From: Brevibacillus thermoruber 423
GTDB taxonomy: Bacteria > Bacillota > Bacilli > Brevibacillales > Brevibacillaceae
Direction of reading: 5' to 3'
Length of the DNA stretch: 64,000 bases
Assembly: GCF_000454065.1 (NCBI RefSeq)
Contig: NZ_KE695653.1
Span: 1 to 64,000, forward strand
Made by a program: the position numbers and the translations under genes. Below are positions 50,615-59,524 of this stretch, one piece after another. The stretch's first letter is position 1; each line of letters opens with the position of its first letter. The notes below the pieces were generated by a model that was given only the letters and a program-made list of their open reading frames with translations, was not told the origin of the DNA and searched no databases.

Positions 50615-50649
50615 TGTATTTTTATACATGAATCATAATAAAAATTCAA
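50615..50649 (-). promoter_or_regulatory. argC promoter with perfect ARG box
   Basis: Minus strand -35 TTGAAT (50644-50649), 17 bp, -10 TATAAA (50621-50626). The operator TGTATTTTTATACA (50615-50628) is an exact ARG box covering the -10; a second weaker TGAAT...ATTCA arrangement lies just upstream. Confidence 0.85.
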
Positions 50650-50773
50650 TCAGATGGCAACCCTTCTCCCCTAAAAATCTCGCCCCCGCTTACGGCTCCC
50701 GCCCTCTGCCCCGATGCCGCCGCTCCGTGTATCCGTTCGTTGGGCGGTCCCCAAGCGGTCACCAAAAAGAAAA

Positions 50774-50794
50774 CGCCCGGCCATTCGCCGGACG
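50774..50794 (-). terminator. Terminator after the cytochrome c gene
   Basis: CGTCCGGC-GAAT-GGCCGGGCG hairpin on the minus strand followed by TTTTCTTTTT. Confidence 0.85.
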
Positions 50795-50807
50795 CTTCGC
50801 GCACGTG

Positions 50808-51170
50808 CTATTTCTTGTCGGCCAGCCAGGCGGCAACGGTTTCGGCATCTCCGTCCTTGACCAGTCCGCCTGGCATACTCCCCTTCCCGTTCTTGAGGAT
50901 TTCCAGGATTTGTTCCTTGGTGTATTTGCCTCCCACGTGCGTCAGGTTGGGGCCGACTGCCCCCTCCAGATTCTGACCGTGGCAGCTGGCACAGTTGTTT
51001 TTAAACAACGTTTCGGCTGTCGCGGCATCATACTGGCCCGATGGAGCGGCGGGTGTTTCCGTCGCGGGTTTTTGCCCGGCGGGCGGTTGTGCTTGTTTGC
51101 CGCCGGTGGCACAGGCATCCAGGAAGAATACAAGCGCGATGGAAAGGATGGCAAACGGGAAACGCTTCAT
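50808..51170 (-). CDS. cccB: Small c-type cytochrome lipoprotein (cytochrome c551 type)
   Basis: A 120-aa membrane-anchored haem protein. Signal peptide with lipobox FLDAC, then a Pro/Ala/Gln-rich linker and one class I cytochrome c domain: CASCH haem attachment and the distal Met in KGSMPGG. Resembles CccB, an electron carrier to terminal oxidase in Bacillales. AAGGAGGG upstream. Monocistronic. Confidence 0.9.
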   Translation of the reverse strand: MKRFPFAILSIALVFFLDACATGGKQAQPPAGQKPATETPAAPSGQYDAATAETLFKNNCASCHGQNLEGAVGPNLTHVGGKYTKEQILEILKNGKGSMPGGLVKDGDAETVAAWLADKK

Positions 51171-51254
51171 GCTGTTCCCTCCTTTGTATGAGTATTCTTC
51201 GCTAAGTATGCCTCCGCCCGGAACAAATCATTCTTCCGCTCACAGGGAATCCGT

Positions 51255-51524
51255 CTACGCCAGCGGCAGTTCCAGCGGGCTCCACTCCCGCAGTTCCAGC
51301 GTCCGGGCGCCCTCCTTGACGACCGGGTCCGCTTCCGCCAGGCGGCGCGCTTCCTCGGGCGATTCCGCTTTGTAGATGACCATTCCGCCTCGCTTGTCCG
51401 TAAACGGTCCGGCCATGACCACTTTCCCCTGCTTGTAGAGGTCATTGAGGTAGCTCAGGTGGGCCGGGCGCACCTTGGCGTTCAGTTCCTGGTCAACAAT
51501 CGTCAGCACAGCAACGTACAGCAT
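51255..51524 (-). CDS. YciI family protein
   Basis: An 89-aa small alpha/beta protein with the YciI (dimeric ferredoxin-like) pattern: HLSYLNDLYKQGKVVMAGPFTDKRGGMVIYKAESPEEARRLAEADP. The conserved His and Asp are present. Start 51524 follows AAAGGAGAG. Function of the family is poorly defined. A TGCTATACT extended -10 lies at 51561-51569. Confidence 0.88.
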   Translation of the reverse strand: MLYVAVLTIVDQELNAKVRPAHLSYLNDLYKQGKVVMAGPFTDKRGGMVIYKAESPEEARRLAEADPVVKEGARTLELREWSPLELPLA

Positions 51525-51660
51525 GACGTCCTCTCCTTTATCAAACGACTTGTCACTGGAAGTATAGCACAATTTCGACAACTCATTCGGTCGAAGAAGT
51601 AGGATTTTCCACGAAAACAGCGAACGATTGAAGGAGGAGCAACAAGAAAGGCGGTAGATA

Positions 51661-53088
51661 ATGGGAAGGCAGATACAACTTTATACGTCCCTGTTTCAGA
51701 ACAATCCTGACGCTGTCTTTACGGTTGACATGGAAGGCGGGTTTACGAGTGTGAATCCGGCCGGGGAAGCGCTTACGGGATACGCTGCAGACGAGCTCTT
51801 CGGCAGAAAGATCTGGGACATACTCTCGCGCAAAACGGACGGCAATCATGTCGAAGAGATGGTCAAAGCTCTCTATGACGGAGTCCGCAAAAACCGCCAT
51901 TATTTCCTTCGACATAAACACGGCCATTTCATCGAAATCAGTGTGACCAGTTTTCCCATTTTCGACAACGGAAAAGTGGCCGGGCGGTACGCAATCGCCA
52001 AGGACATCACGGCATACAAGCGGACCGAAGAGGCCCTGCACCAAATGGAAAAAAATTTTCGGCTCATCTCTGAAAACGTAATGGACCTGATCCGGATCAC
52101 CGACACGAACGGCGTGATTCAATACGCCTCCCCCTCGCACCTTACCGTGCTGGGCATTGCGCCGCAACAGCTTTTGAATCTCCCTTGTTTTTCCCTGCTG
52201 CATCCGGACGAACGGGAAAAAGCCAGAGCATCCTATCGGCAGATGGTGGAAAGCAAGCGGCCGGTTGAAAAGGAGTACCTGTACCGGCATCAGGACGGGC
52301 GGACCCTGCTGTTTGAAGTGAAAGGGAGGCCGGTCATCGGCCCCAACGGAGAAGTGGAACATGTGGTGGTCATCGGCCGGGACATCACGGAGCGCAGGCG
52401 GACGGAAGACATGCTGCGCAACTCGGACAAGCTGTCCGTCCTGGGGGAGCTGGCGGCGGGGATCGCCCACGAGATCCGCAATCCGCTTACCGCGCTGAAG
52501 GGTTTTATCCAGCTTTTGCAGACGGAGCAGTCGACCAACGATTAGTATCTGCGCATCATGCTGTCGGAGATCGAACGGATCACCTTTATCACCAGCGAAC
52601 TGCTGCTTTTGGCCAAGCCCCAGGCGCTGCGCTATCAGCGGCACGACCTGCTGCCGCTCCTGCAAACCGTGATCAAGCTGCTGGAGCCGCAGGCCAATCT
52701 GAAAAACGTAACCATCCAGACCCGGTTCCCCGATGCCGCCCCTTGTATCACCTGCGAAGAATACCAGATCAAGCAGGTATTCATCAACATCGTGAAAAAC
52801 GGCATGGAAGCCATGCCGCACGGAGGAACGCTCACGGTTGACGTGTCGGCCGAGGGTACGGCCGAAGTGGTGGTCCGGATCATCGACGAAGGAGACGGCA
52901 TCCCCGAGGAGATGATCCCCAAATTGGGCGAGCCCTTTTACAGTACCAAAGAACAAGGAACAGGCCTCGGCCTGATGGTGAGCCACAAAATCATTCGTGA
53001 ACACCGCGGTTCCATCGCCATCCACAGCACGGTGGGGAAAGGCACCACGGTGGAGATCCGGCTGCCGATGTCAGACTTCTGCCCGTAA
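51661..53088 (+). pseudogene. PAS-PAS sensor histidine kinase (sporulation-kinase type) interrupted by an amber codon
   Basis: Soluble kinase of about 475 codons. Two PAS domains (about 5-115 and 130-245), HisKA with GIAHEIRNPLTALKGF, then an in-frame TAG at 52543-52545 after LLQTEQSTND. The frame continues with YLRIMLSEIERITFI (the second HisKA helix) and a complete HATPase (KNGMEAMPHGG, DEGDGIPEEMIP, GTGLGLMVSHK). The TAG replaces a single residue, so without it the gene is a KinE-like kinase feeding Spo0F. As read, the phosphoacceptor and ATPase parts are split. Its 3' end overlaps the convergent GDPD gene by 18 bp. Confidence 0.82.
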
Positions 53089-53811
53089 CAGACGGACGAC
53101 GGCACCGGGTGCATTGGTAATGATCCCGTCGGCTCCGCACGCGACCAGCCTTCTGACGTCCTCTTCCCGGTCTGCCGTGTACGCCAGCACCTTCACCCCT
53201 GCGGCATGAGCAGCGTGGACCAGTTCGGATGTGACCAGGTGATGCCACACGTGCAGGGACCCCACCGGGTACGGCAGACGGCGGAGATAGCCCACCGGAT
53301 CGTACAGGACGGCCTCGTACAACAGCCCCAGACACAAATCAGGCTCTCGCCGATGTACCTCCTCCAAGACCTTGTGGTCAAACGAGGAGACGATCAGCGA
53401 GAGCTTGTGTTTCCAGGGGCTCAGCCGTTCTGCGACGGCCGAGCCGATTCCGTCGTACCAGACAGGCCCGTTTTTGATCTCCACATTGACCACCGCTCCG
53501 GCGGGAAACAGCGGGAGGACGTCCGCCAGCTCCGGCACCGTCTCGCCCGCGTGGCGGGAGGAAAACCAGGCCCCGGCCGAAAGCCCGGCGAGCTCCGCCA
53601 TCGTTTTGCTTCCCACCAGTCCCGTACCGGTGGTCGTGCGGTCCAACACGTGATCGTGAATCACACAGAGACGGCCGTCCGCCGTCAGATGCACGTCCAG
53701 CTCGACGCCGTCCGCTCCCTGCTCCATCGCCAGCAGGAACGCGGCCCGGGTGTTTTCCGGCGCGTCGGCGGAAGCGCCCCGGTGTGCCACAATCGAGGGT
53801 CTGCCGGCCAT
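53071..53811 (-). CDS. Glycerophosphodiester phosphodiesterase
   Basis: A 246-aa TIM-barrel GDPD enzyme with the catalytic set IVAHRGASADAPENT, GVELDVHLTADG, VIHDHVLDRTT and NVEIKNG. No signal peptide, so cytoplasmic; releases sn-glycerol-3-phosphate from deacylated phospholipids. AGGAGGAG upstream. Twelve base pairs behind prfB. Confidence 0.93.
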   Translation of the reverse strand: MAGRPSIVAHRGASADAPENTRAAFLLAMEQGADGVELDVHLTADGRLCVIHDHVLDRTTTGTGLVGSKTMAELAGLSAGAWFSSRHAGETVPELADVLPLFPAGAVVNVEIKNGPVWYDGIGSAVAERLSPWKHKLSLIVSSFDHKVLEEVHRREPDLCLGLLYEAVLYDPVGYLRRLPYPVGSLHVWHHLVTSELVHAAHAAGVKVLAYTADREEDVRRLVACGADGIITNAPGAVVRLLRAEV

Positions 53812-53822
53812 CGCGACTCCTC

Positions 53823-54936
53823 CTATCGCTTGATCTGCGAACGCAGATAGGCGTCGATAAACGGATCAATCTCCCCGTCCATTACGGCCTGTACGTTGCC
53901 GACCTCCACGTTGGTGCGGTGGTCTTTCACCAGGCTGTACGGGTGGAAGACATACGAACGGATTTGGCTTCCCCAGGCGATGTCCTTCTGCTCGCCCTGG
54001 ATGGCCTGCAGCGTTTTTTCCTGCTCTTCCCGCTTCCGCTCAAACAGGCGGGCTGCCAGCATTTTCATCGCCCGTTCCCGGTTTTTGATCTGGGAGCGCT
54101 CCGTCTGGCAGGTGACGACGATCCCCGTCGGCAGGTGCGTGATCCGGACGGCGGAGTCGGTCGTGTTAATGTGCTGACCGCCCGCGCCGCTGGAGCGATA
54201 GGTATCGATTTTCAGATCCTCGGGACGGATTTCCACGTCGGTGTCTTCCTCAATCTCCGGCAGCACATTGCAGGAGACGAACGAGGTGTGGCGTCGGCCC
54301 GAAGCGTCGAACGGAGAAATCCGCACGAGGCGGTGCACCCCTTTTTCCGATTTCAGGTAGCCGTAGGCGTTGTGCCCCTTGATCAGCAGGGTGACGCTCT
54401 TAATGCCGGCCTCGTCACCCGGCAGGTAGTCCAGGGTCTCCACCTTGAAGCCCTTCGACTCCGCCCAGCGGGTGTACATGCGCAGCAGCATCGACGCCCA
54501 ATCCTGGGACTCGGTGCCGCCCGCGCCCGGGTGCAGTTCCAGAATCGCGTTGTTCTTGTCGTATTGGTCGCTGAGCAAAAGCTCCAGCTCAAAGCTCTCA
54601 AACTCTTTTTTCAGCGCCTGGGCGCTCTCGTACAGGTCCTGGATCATCGATTCGTCGCCTTCTTCGATGACCAGCTCCAGCATCACCTGCAGGTCCTCGT
54701 ACTGGGCGTCCAGTTTGGCCATGGTCTCCACCAGGCCTTTGAGCGCATTCAGTTCGCTGATGGTTTTTTGCGCGGCGTCGTTGTCATCCCAGAAGTCGGG
54801 AGCGAGCATCCGCTCCTCCAGCTCGCCGATTCGTTCCTGTTTCGCAGGGAGGTCAAAGAGACCCCCTGATATCCGCTAATCGCTTAGCCATACTGGACAT
54901 CTCTTGCTTGACGTCCGCAATGTCGATCAATGCCAT
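53823..54936 (-). CDS. prfB: Peptide chain release factor 2, with programmed +1 frameshift
   Basis: RF2 recognises UGA and UAA. The first frame (54936 to the TGA at 54853-54855) encodes 27 residues ending RLADIRGSL; the site AGGGGG, 3 nt, CTT TGA C is the classic autoregulatory frameshift signal. Shifting +1 continues as [15 protein letters not shown] and the body, with the stop-codon recognition motif in [14 protein letters not shown] and [16 protein letters not shown] (GGQ). Total about 370 aa. RF2 scarcity at the UGA promotes shifting. Confidence 0.97.
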
Positions 54937-54971
54937 GTGCGAATCACCTTCTCTTCCTTGTGCTATGTTAC

Positions 54972-54999
54972 ATTGTACCGCAAATCGGCGGATTCGCAA
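54972..54999 (-). promoter_or_regulatory. prfB promoter
   Basis: Minus strand -35 TTGCGA (54994-54999), 16 bp, -10 TACAAT (54972-54977), about 35 bp upstream of the prfB start. Confidence 0.55.
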
Positions 55000-55043
55000 C
55001 CGGACAACGTCGATTCGGGCGTGGCAGAGGCGTCAGCACGTCG

Positions 55044-55556
55044 TTACCCCTCCGGCGGGGCGGGCGCCGATCGGACGTCCTGCGGGGCGTTCCCCATGTC
55101 CCCGCTTCCCGCATGAACGAGCACGCTCCCTCCGGACGGTACCGCCCACCTGTCCGCGGCCTGCAGGCGCTCCGCCTGCTGCGTCCATCCTCCGGCGGCT
55201 TGGACGCATGTGCACATCCCCGCCGCACCGCTGTGTCCGCCGTACGCTCGGAATCCGGCCGCTGCACCGGCCTTGTCCGGGATGACGCACCCCGCCGGCG
55301 CCGCTTTTGACCAATTGGGTTCCGGAATTTCTCGCGTCAGCCTTTCATCGAGGTAGACGACGTCCCTCGCGGCAAACACCACCTCCGGCTGTCTTTCTCC
55401 CTCGTCAGTTTCCGGCTTGTCCATCTGTATCTTTCTGTCGGCCAGCAGGTAGGCCGGTTTCTGCTGGTGACCGGCCTGGACCGCATCCAGCGTGGCCGCA
55501 ATACGCTCCAGCATCAGCTTCCCTTGTATGCCCATCACGTTACTCGACGTTCTCAT
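55044..55556 (-). CDS. Hypothetical protein, uncertain
   Basis: A 170-codon frame beginning after GGGGGA with MRTSSNVMGIQGKLMLERIA; the first 80 residues have a plausible composition, while the second half is Ala/Gly/Pro-rich and low in helix-forming pattern. No family recognised. It lies in the otherwise unexplained 876-bp stretch between prfB and secA, and could be a real orphan gene or chance. Confidence 0.35.
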   Translation of the reverse strand: MRTSSNVMGIQGKLMLERIAATLDAVQAGHQQKPAYLLADRKIQMDKPETDEGERQPEVVFAARDVVYLDERLTREIPEPNWSKAAPAGCVIPDKAGAAAGFRAYGGHSGAAGMCTCVQAAGGWTQQAERLQAADRWAVPSGGSVLVHAGSGDMGNAPQDVRSAPAPPEG

Positions 55557-55753
55557 GGTTCATTCCCCCGTCTCTCGTGTGGATGATTTCCAGGTAAAAG
55601 TGGTGTACTTCCGATTGTATTCATTTTGCCTGGTTTTTCCACGAGAATCGTTCGATGCTTTTTTCCAGTGTTAGACAAAACCGCCAAACCTCTTCGGCGA
55701 GGCGCACCAGAAACGGGCGAATGCTGTCTAGCCGCAGGGAGACGGGGAGAAAA

Positions 55754-55786
55754 AAACCGCTCCTCCCGACACGGGAAGAGCGGTTT
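55754..55786 (-). terminator. Terminator of secA
   Basis: AAACCGCTCTTCCC/GGGAGGAGCGGTTT hairpin followed on the minus strand by TTTTCTCC, about 30 bp after the secA stop. Confidence 0.9.
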
Positions 55787-55813
55787 GCTATGCGCAGCGT
55801 TCTCTATTAGCAA

Positions 55814-58336
55814 TTACTGGCCTCGCTTCATCTGACGGCGGCGTTCCTGTTCTTCCGCGCGGCGCTGGGCGCGGTTTTTCGGCTCCGCATCGCCGGACGT
55901 CTCGCCCACGGGGCGCTCCGAAGGGCCGGAGGTTTGCAGTTGGGCCGGATTGACCGCCTGGCCGCGCACCACTTCCTGACGCTCCAGGTTTTGGCTGACC
56001 TCCGCCTTCATGATGTACATCGCCACTTCTTCCTCGATGGAGGCGATCATGTTCTGGAACATCTCGTATCCTTCAAACTGATACTCGCGCAGCGGATCGT
56101 TCTGGCCGTACGCGCGCAGGTGAATTCCCTGACGCAGCTGCTCCATCGCGTCGATGTGGTCCATCCACTTGCTGTCCACGGCACGCAGCACGACCACTTT
56201 CTCGAACTCGTTCATCATCTCGCCGATTTCCGCTTTGCGCTTCTCGAACTGCTTCGCCACTTCGTTTTTCAGCAGTTCGGCAATTTCCTCGGCCTCTTTG
56301 CCCTTCAGCATGGAGACGGTAATCGTCTCGTCGTGCAGGAAGGTGTTGTTGGCCACCTCAACCAGCCCTTGCAGGTTCCAGTCTTCGGGAACCTCCTCCT
56401 GCGGGCAGTAGGCTTCCACGTTGCGGTCGATGACGCTGTGGATCATCTTAAGCACGACTTCGTCCAGGTTGTCCTGCTCGAGGATCTCGCGGCGCTGCTT
56501 GTAGATAACGGCGCGCTGCTGGTTCATCACGTCGTCGTACTGGAGAACCACTTTCCGCGCGTCGAAGTTGGCTCCCTCCACCCGTTTTTGGGCGGACTCG
56601 ACAGCACGCGTCACCAGCCGGCTCTCGATCGGCATGTCTTCTTCCATGCCGAGGCGGTCCATCATGTTCATGATGTTGTCTGCACCAAAGCGGCGCATCA
56701 GCTCATCCTGCAGGGAGAGGAAGAACTGGGAGGAACCTGGGTCCCCCTGACGTCCGGCACGGCCGCGCAGTTGGTTGTCAATCCGGCGGCTTTCATGCCG
56801 CTCGGTACCGATGATGTGCAGGCCGCCCAGCTCCGCCACGCCTTCGCCCAACTGGATGTCGGTACCGCGGCCCGCCATGTTGGTGGCGATGGTCACGGCG
56901 CCGTACTGGCCGGCACGGGCGACGATCTCCGCCTCGCGAGCGTGGTGCTTGGCGTTCAGGACGTTGTGCGGCACGCCTTTTTGCTTCAGCATTTGCGAGA
57001 GACGCTCCGAGTTTTCGATCGAGATGGTCCCGACGAGCACGGGCTGCCCCTTCTTGTGCCGCTCGACGATGTCGTTGACGACGGCGCGGTACTTGGCCGC
57101 TTCCGTTTTGAAGATCAGGTCGGGCAGGTCTTTGCGGATGACCGGCTTGTTGGTCGGAATCACCACCACGTCCAGACCGTAAATTTTCTTGAACTCTTCT
57201 TCCTCGGTCTTGGCCGTACCGGTCATGCCGGACAGCTTCTCGTACATCCGGAAGTAGTTTTGCAGCGTGATTGTCGCCAGCGTCATGCTTTCGCTCTGGA
57301 CGCGCAGCCCTTCCTTCGCCTCGATCGCCTGGTGCAGACCATCGCTGTAGCGGCGGCCCACCATCAGACGGCCGGTAAATTCGTCGACGATCACCACTTC
57401 GCCGTCCTGCACCACGTAATCCACGTCCCGTTTGAACAGGACTTGCGCCTTGAGGGCGATGTTGATATGGTGGTTCAGGGTCATGTGGGCGGTGTCGTAC
57501 AGGTTCTCAATGTTGAACGCCTGCTCCACCTTGGCCACACCCTCGTCGGTCAGGGTGACGATTTTCAGCTTTTCGTCCACGGTGAAGTCCTTTTCCGGCT
57601 CCAGCCGCTTTACAAAATGGGCGCAGATGTAGTACAGCTCCGTGGAACGGTTGGCCGCCCCGGAGATGATCAGCGGCGTCCGGGCTTCGTCGATGAGGAT
57701 GCTGTCCACCTCGTCGATGATGGCAAAGAACAGGGGGCGCTGCACCATCTGCTCCTTGTAGAGCACCATGTTGTCGCGCAGGTAGTCAAAGCCGAATTCG
57801 TTGTTGGTTCCGTACGTGATGTCGCAGTTGTAGGCGGCCCGCTTTTCTTCGGCGCTCATCCCGGCCTTGTTCAAACCGACGGTCAGGCCGAGGAAGTTGT
57901 ACAGCTTGCCCATGATGGTCGCGTCGCGCTCGGCCAGGTATTCGTTGACGGTAACCACGTGCACGCCCTTGCCCAGGAGTGCGTTCAGGTACGTCGCCAG
58001 CGTCGCCACGAGCGTTTTCCCTTCACCGGTTTTCATCTCGGCGATGCGGCCTTCCTGCAGCACCATACCGCCGATCAACTGTACGTCAAAGTGGCGCATG
58101 CCGAGCACGCGCTTGGAGGCCTCGCGCACCACGGCAAACGCTTCGTTGAGAATATCGTCCAGCGTCTCTCCTTGAGCCAGGCGGTTTTTGAACTCCGTCG
58201 TCTTCTCGCGCAGCTGCTCGTCGGTCAACGCCGAAATGCTCGGTTCCAGCGCGTTGATCTTTTCCACGCGCTTAAACATCTTTTTGATTTCACGTTCGTT
58301 GCTGTCGCCAAAAATCTTTTTCACGAGTCCTAACAT
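55814..58336 (-). CDS. secA: Preprotein translocase ATPase SecA, without C-terminal zinc motif
   Basis: An 840-aa motor of the Sec pathway. Walker [34 protein letters not shown] (DEAD-like), [25 protein letters not shown] and [18 protein letters not shown] motif VI are intact. The protein ends in a basic tail ([19 protein letters not shown]) and lacks the C-x-C-x(8)-C-H/C metal-binding motif found at the end of most SecA proteins, including that of B. subtilis. Start 58336 has AAGGGGTG at a good distance. The frame stays open upstream through four 22-codon repeats. Confidence 0.96.
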   Translation of the reverse strand: MLGLVKKIFGDSNEREIKKMFKRVEKINALEPSISALTDEQLREKTTEFKNRLAQGETLDDILNEAFAVVREASKRVLGMRHFDVQLIGGMVLQEGRIAEMKTGEGKTLVATLATYLNALLGKGVHVVTVNEYLAERDATIMGKLYNFLGLTVGLNKAGMSAEEKRAAYNCDITYGTNNEFGFDYLRDNMVLYKEQMVQRPLFFAIIDEVDSILIDEARTPLIISGAANRSTELYYICAHFVKRLEPEKDFTVDEKLKIVTLTDEGVAKVEQAFNIENLYDTAHMTLNHHINIALKAQVLFKRDVDYVVQDGEVVIVDEFTGRLMVGRRYSDGLHQAIEAKEGLRVQSESMTLATITLQNYFRMYEKLSGMTGTAKTEEEEFKKIYGLDVVVIPTNKPVIRKDLPDLIFKTEAAKYRAVVNDIVERHKKGQPVLVGTISIENSERLSQMLKQKGVPHNVLNAKHHAREAEIVARAGQYGAVTIATNMAGRGTDIQLGEGVAELGGLHIIGTERHESRRIDNQLRGRAGRQGDPGSSQFFLSLQDELMRRFGADNIMNMMDRLGMEEDMPIESRLVTRAVESAQKRVEGANFDARKVVLQYDDVMNQQRAVIYKQRREILEQDNLDEVVLKMIHSVIDRNVEAYCPQEEVPEDWNLQGLVEVANNTFLHDETITVSMLKGKEAEEIAELLKNEVAKQFEKRKAEIGEMMNEFEKVVVLRAVDSKWMDHIDAMEQLRQGIHLRAYGQNDPLREYQFEGYEMFQNMIASIEEEVAMYIMKAEVSQNLERQEVVRGQAVNPAQLQTSGPSERPVGETSGDAEPKNRAQRRAEEQERRRQMKRGQ

Positions 58337-58349
58337 AAGGACACCCCTT

Positions 58350-58613
58350 CCTAGTGGCAAAGCTACCTCGAATTCCTTCTTTGCGCAGCCACATCCGAGT
58401 CCCCGCAGGGGGCTTCCTAGTGGCAAAGCTACCTCGAATTCCTTCCTTGCGCAGCCACATCCGAGTCCCCGCAGGGGGCTTCCTAGTGGCAAAGCTACCT
58501 CGATTTCCTTCCTTGCGCAGCCACATCCGGGTCCCCGCAGGGGGCTTCCTAGTGGCAAAGCTGCCTCGATTTCCTTCCTTGCGCAGCCACATCCGAGTCC
58601 CCGCAGGGGAGAC
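58350..58613. repeat. Four 66-bp tandem repeats in the secA leader
   Basis: The unit starting CCTAGTGGCAAAGCT recurs at 58350, 58416, 58482 and 58548, exactly 66 bp apart, with only a few substitutions. Each contains a CCCCGCAGGGG palindrome. Because 66 is a multiple of 3 the array is open in several frames; in the secA frame it would encode 22-residue repeats of the form [20 protein letters not shown]. It lies between the secA start and its probable promoter at 58654-58683. Confidence 0.95.
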
Positions 58614-58653
58614 TTCTTCCACATGTTCCTAGCGAAAAAAAGCATCTCTACTA

Positions 58654-58683
58654 TTTATGTTCTCTAAAAAGCTATTTTATCAA
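58654..58683 (-). promoter_or_regulatory. Candidate secA promoter
   Basis: Minus strand -35 TTGATA (58678-58683), 18 bp, -10 CATAAA (58654-58659). It would give a leader of over 300 nt containing the tandem repeats. Confidence 0.4.
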
Positions 58684-58705
58684 ATTGCAACAAGCGGATA
58701 CAAGT

Positions 58706-58739
58706 AAAGGGGAGTTGCCAGAAGAAAGCAACTCCCCTT
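58706..58739 (-). terminator. Terminator of hpf
   Basis: AAGGGGAGTTGC/GCAACTCCCCTT perfect 12-bp stem with a 9-nt loop; the minus strand continues TTACT, so the T run is weak. Confidence 0.75.
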
Positions 58740-58759
58740 GGTGCTCATCCTCGTCCCGG

Positions 58760-59320
58760 TCATTTCGGTTCGATCAGCCCGTAGCGTCCGTCGTTGCGGC
58801 GGTACACCACGTTGACGTCATTGGTCTCGCTGTTTTGGAAGACGAAGAAGTTGTGACCCAGCATATCCATCTGCATGACCGCTTCATACGCGTCCATCGG
58901 TTTCAGGTCAAACCGTTTGGTACGAACGATGTCGATCTCCACGTCATCTTCCTCGTTCTCGTCCGTCGTCAGGACGGCAATGGATTCGTTATCGCGAAGG
59001 AGGGCTTTATTGTTGGTCTCAACGCGCAGTTTGCGCATCAGTTTGGTTTTATGCTTACGAATTTGTCGTTCCAGTTTTTCGGCCACCAGGTCGATGGCGG
59101 CGTACATGTCGTCATGGGTTTCTTCCGCCCGGATAATCACTCCGCCGAGCGGAATGGTTACCTCGATGGTGGCTTCGTTCCGCAGTACCCTCATGGTGAC
59201 TTGGGCTTCAGCAGGCTGCGGAGTTTCAAAGTATTTTGCAAGACGGCCGACTTTCTTTACCACATACTCTCGAAGTGCTGCGGTGACTTCCATGTTTTCT
59301 CCACGAATATTGAATTTCAT
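58760..59320 (-). CDS. hpf: Ribosome hibernation promoting factor, long form
   Basis: A 186-aa protein with the N-terminal S30AE/YfiA domain (1-100: MKFNIRGENMEVTAALREYV, MYAAIDLVAEKLERQIRKHK) and the C-terminal dimerisation domain (about 125-186: VRTKRFDLKPMDAYEAVMQM, GHNFFVFQNSETN, VVYRRNDGRYGLI). It pairs 70S ribosomes into inactive 100S dimers in stationary phase. GGAAGGAGG upstream. Gene order hpf-secA-prfB is typical of Bacillales. Confidence 0.97.
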   Translation of the reverse strand: MKFNIRGENMEVTAALREYVVKKVGRLAKYFETPQPAEAQVTMRVLRNEATIEVTIPLGGVIIRAEETHDDMYAAIDLVAEKLERQIRKHKTKLMRKLRVETNNKALLRDNESIAVLTTDENEEDDVEIDIVRTKRFDLKPMDAYEAVMQMDMLGHNFFVFQNSETNDVNVVYRRNDGRYGLIEPK

Positions 59321-59465
59321 GGTTCAAACCTCCTTCCGTCTTTACCTATGTCTATTCCGTACCTATGGATAAAATCCTCCCCGCCCGCTTCAAAAAACCT
59401 TTACAAAACCTTTACAATCCGACAAAATTCGACATATTTCTGCCAACAATTTCTAATATACCCTG

Positions 59466-59474
59466 TGCTATAAT
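59466..59474 (+). promoter_or_regulatory. Extended -10 promoter of the soluble HD-GYP gene
   Basis: TGCTATAAT, a TG-extended perfect -10, about 50 bp upstream of the gene; no clear -35. The CCTTTACAA direct repeats at about 59398-59415 lie upstream. Confidence 0.6.
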
Positions 59475-59524
59475 GATTCTAACTATTATATGCCGCCGAC
59501 TTTCTTCGCACGGGAGGAACCATC

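Noticed and set aside
55934-58333. Long plus-strand frame opposite secA
   Set aside because: Shadow of secA; amino-acid composition typical of antisense of GC-rich genes.
58350-58613. CRISPR array
   Set aside because: Units are contiguous 66-bp copies without unique spacers, so it is a tandem repeat and not a CRISPR.
58354-58632. Plus-strand 92-codon repeat protein over the secA leader repeats
   Set aside because: Product of a 66-bp tandem repeat that is open in several frames; no ribosome site. Considered a by-product of the repeat.
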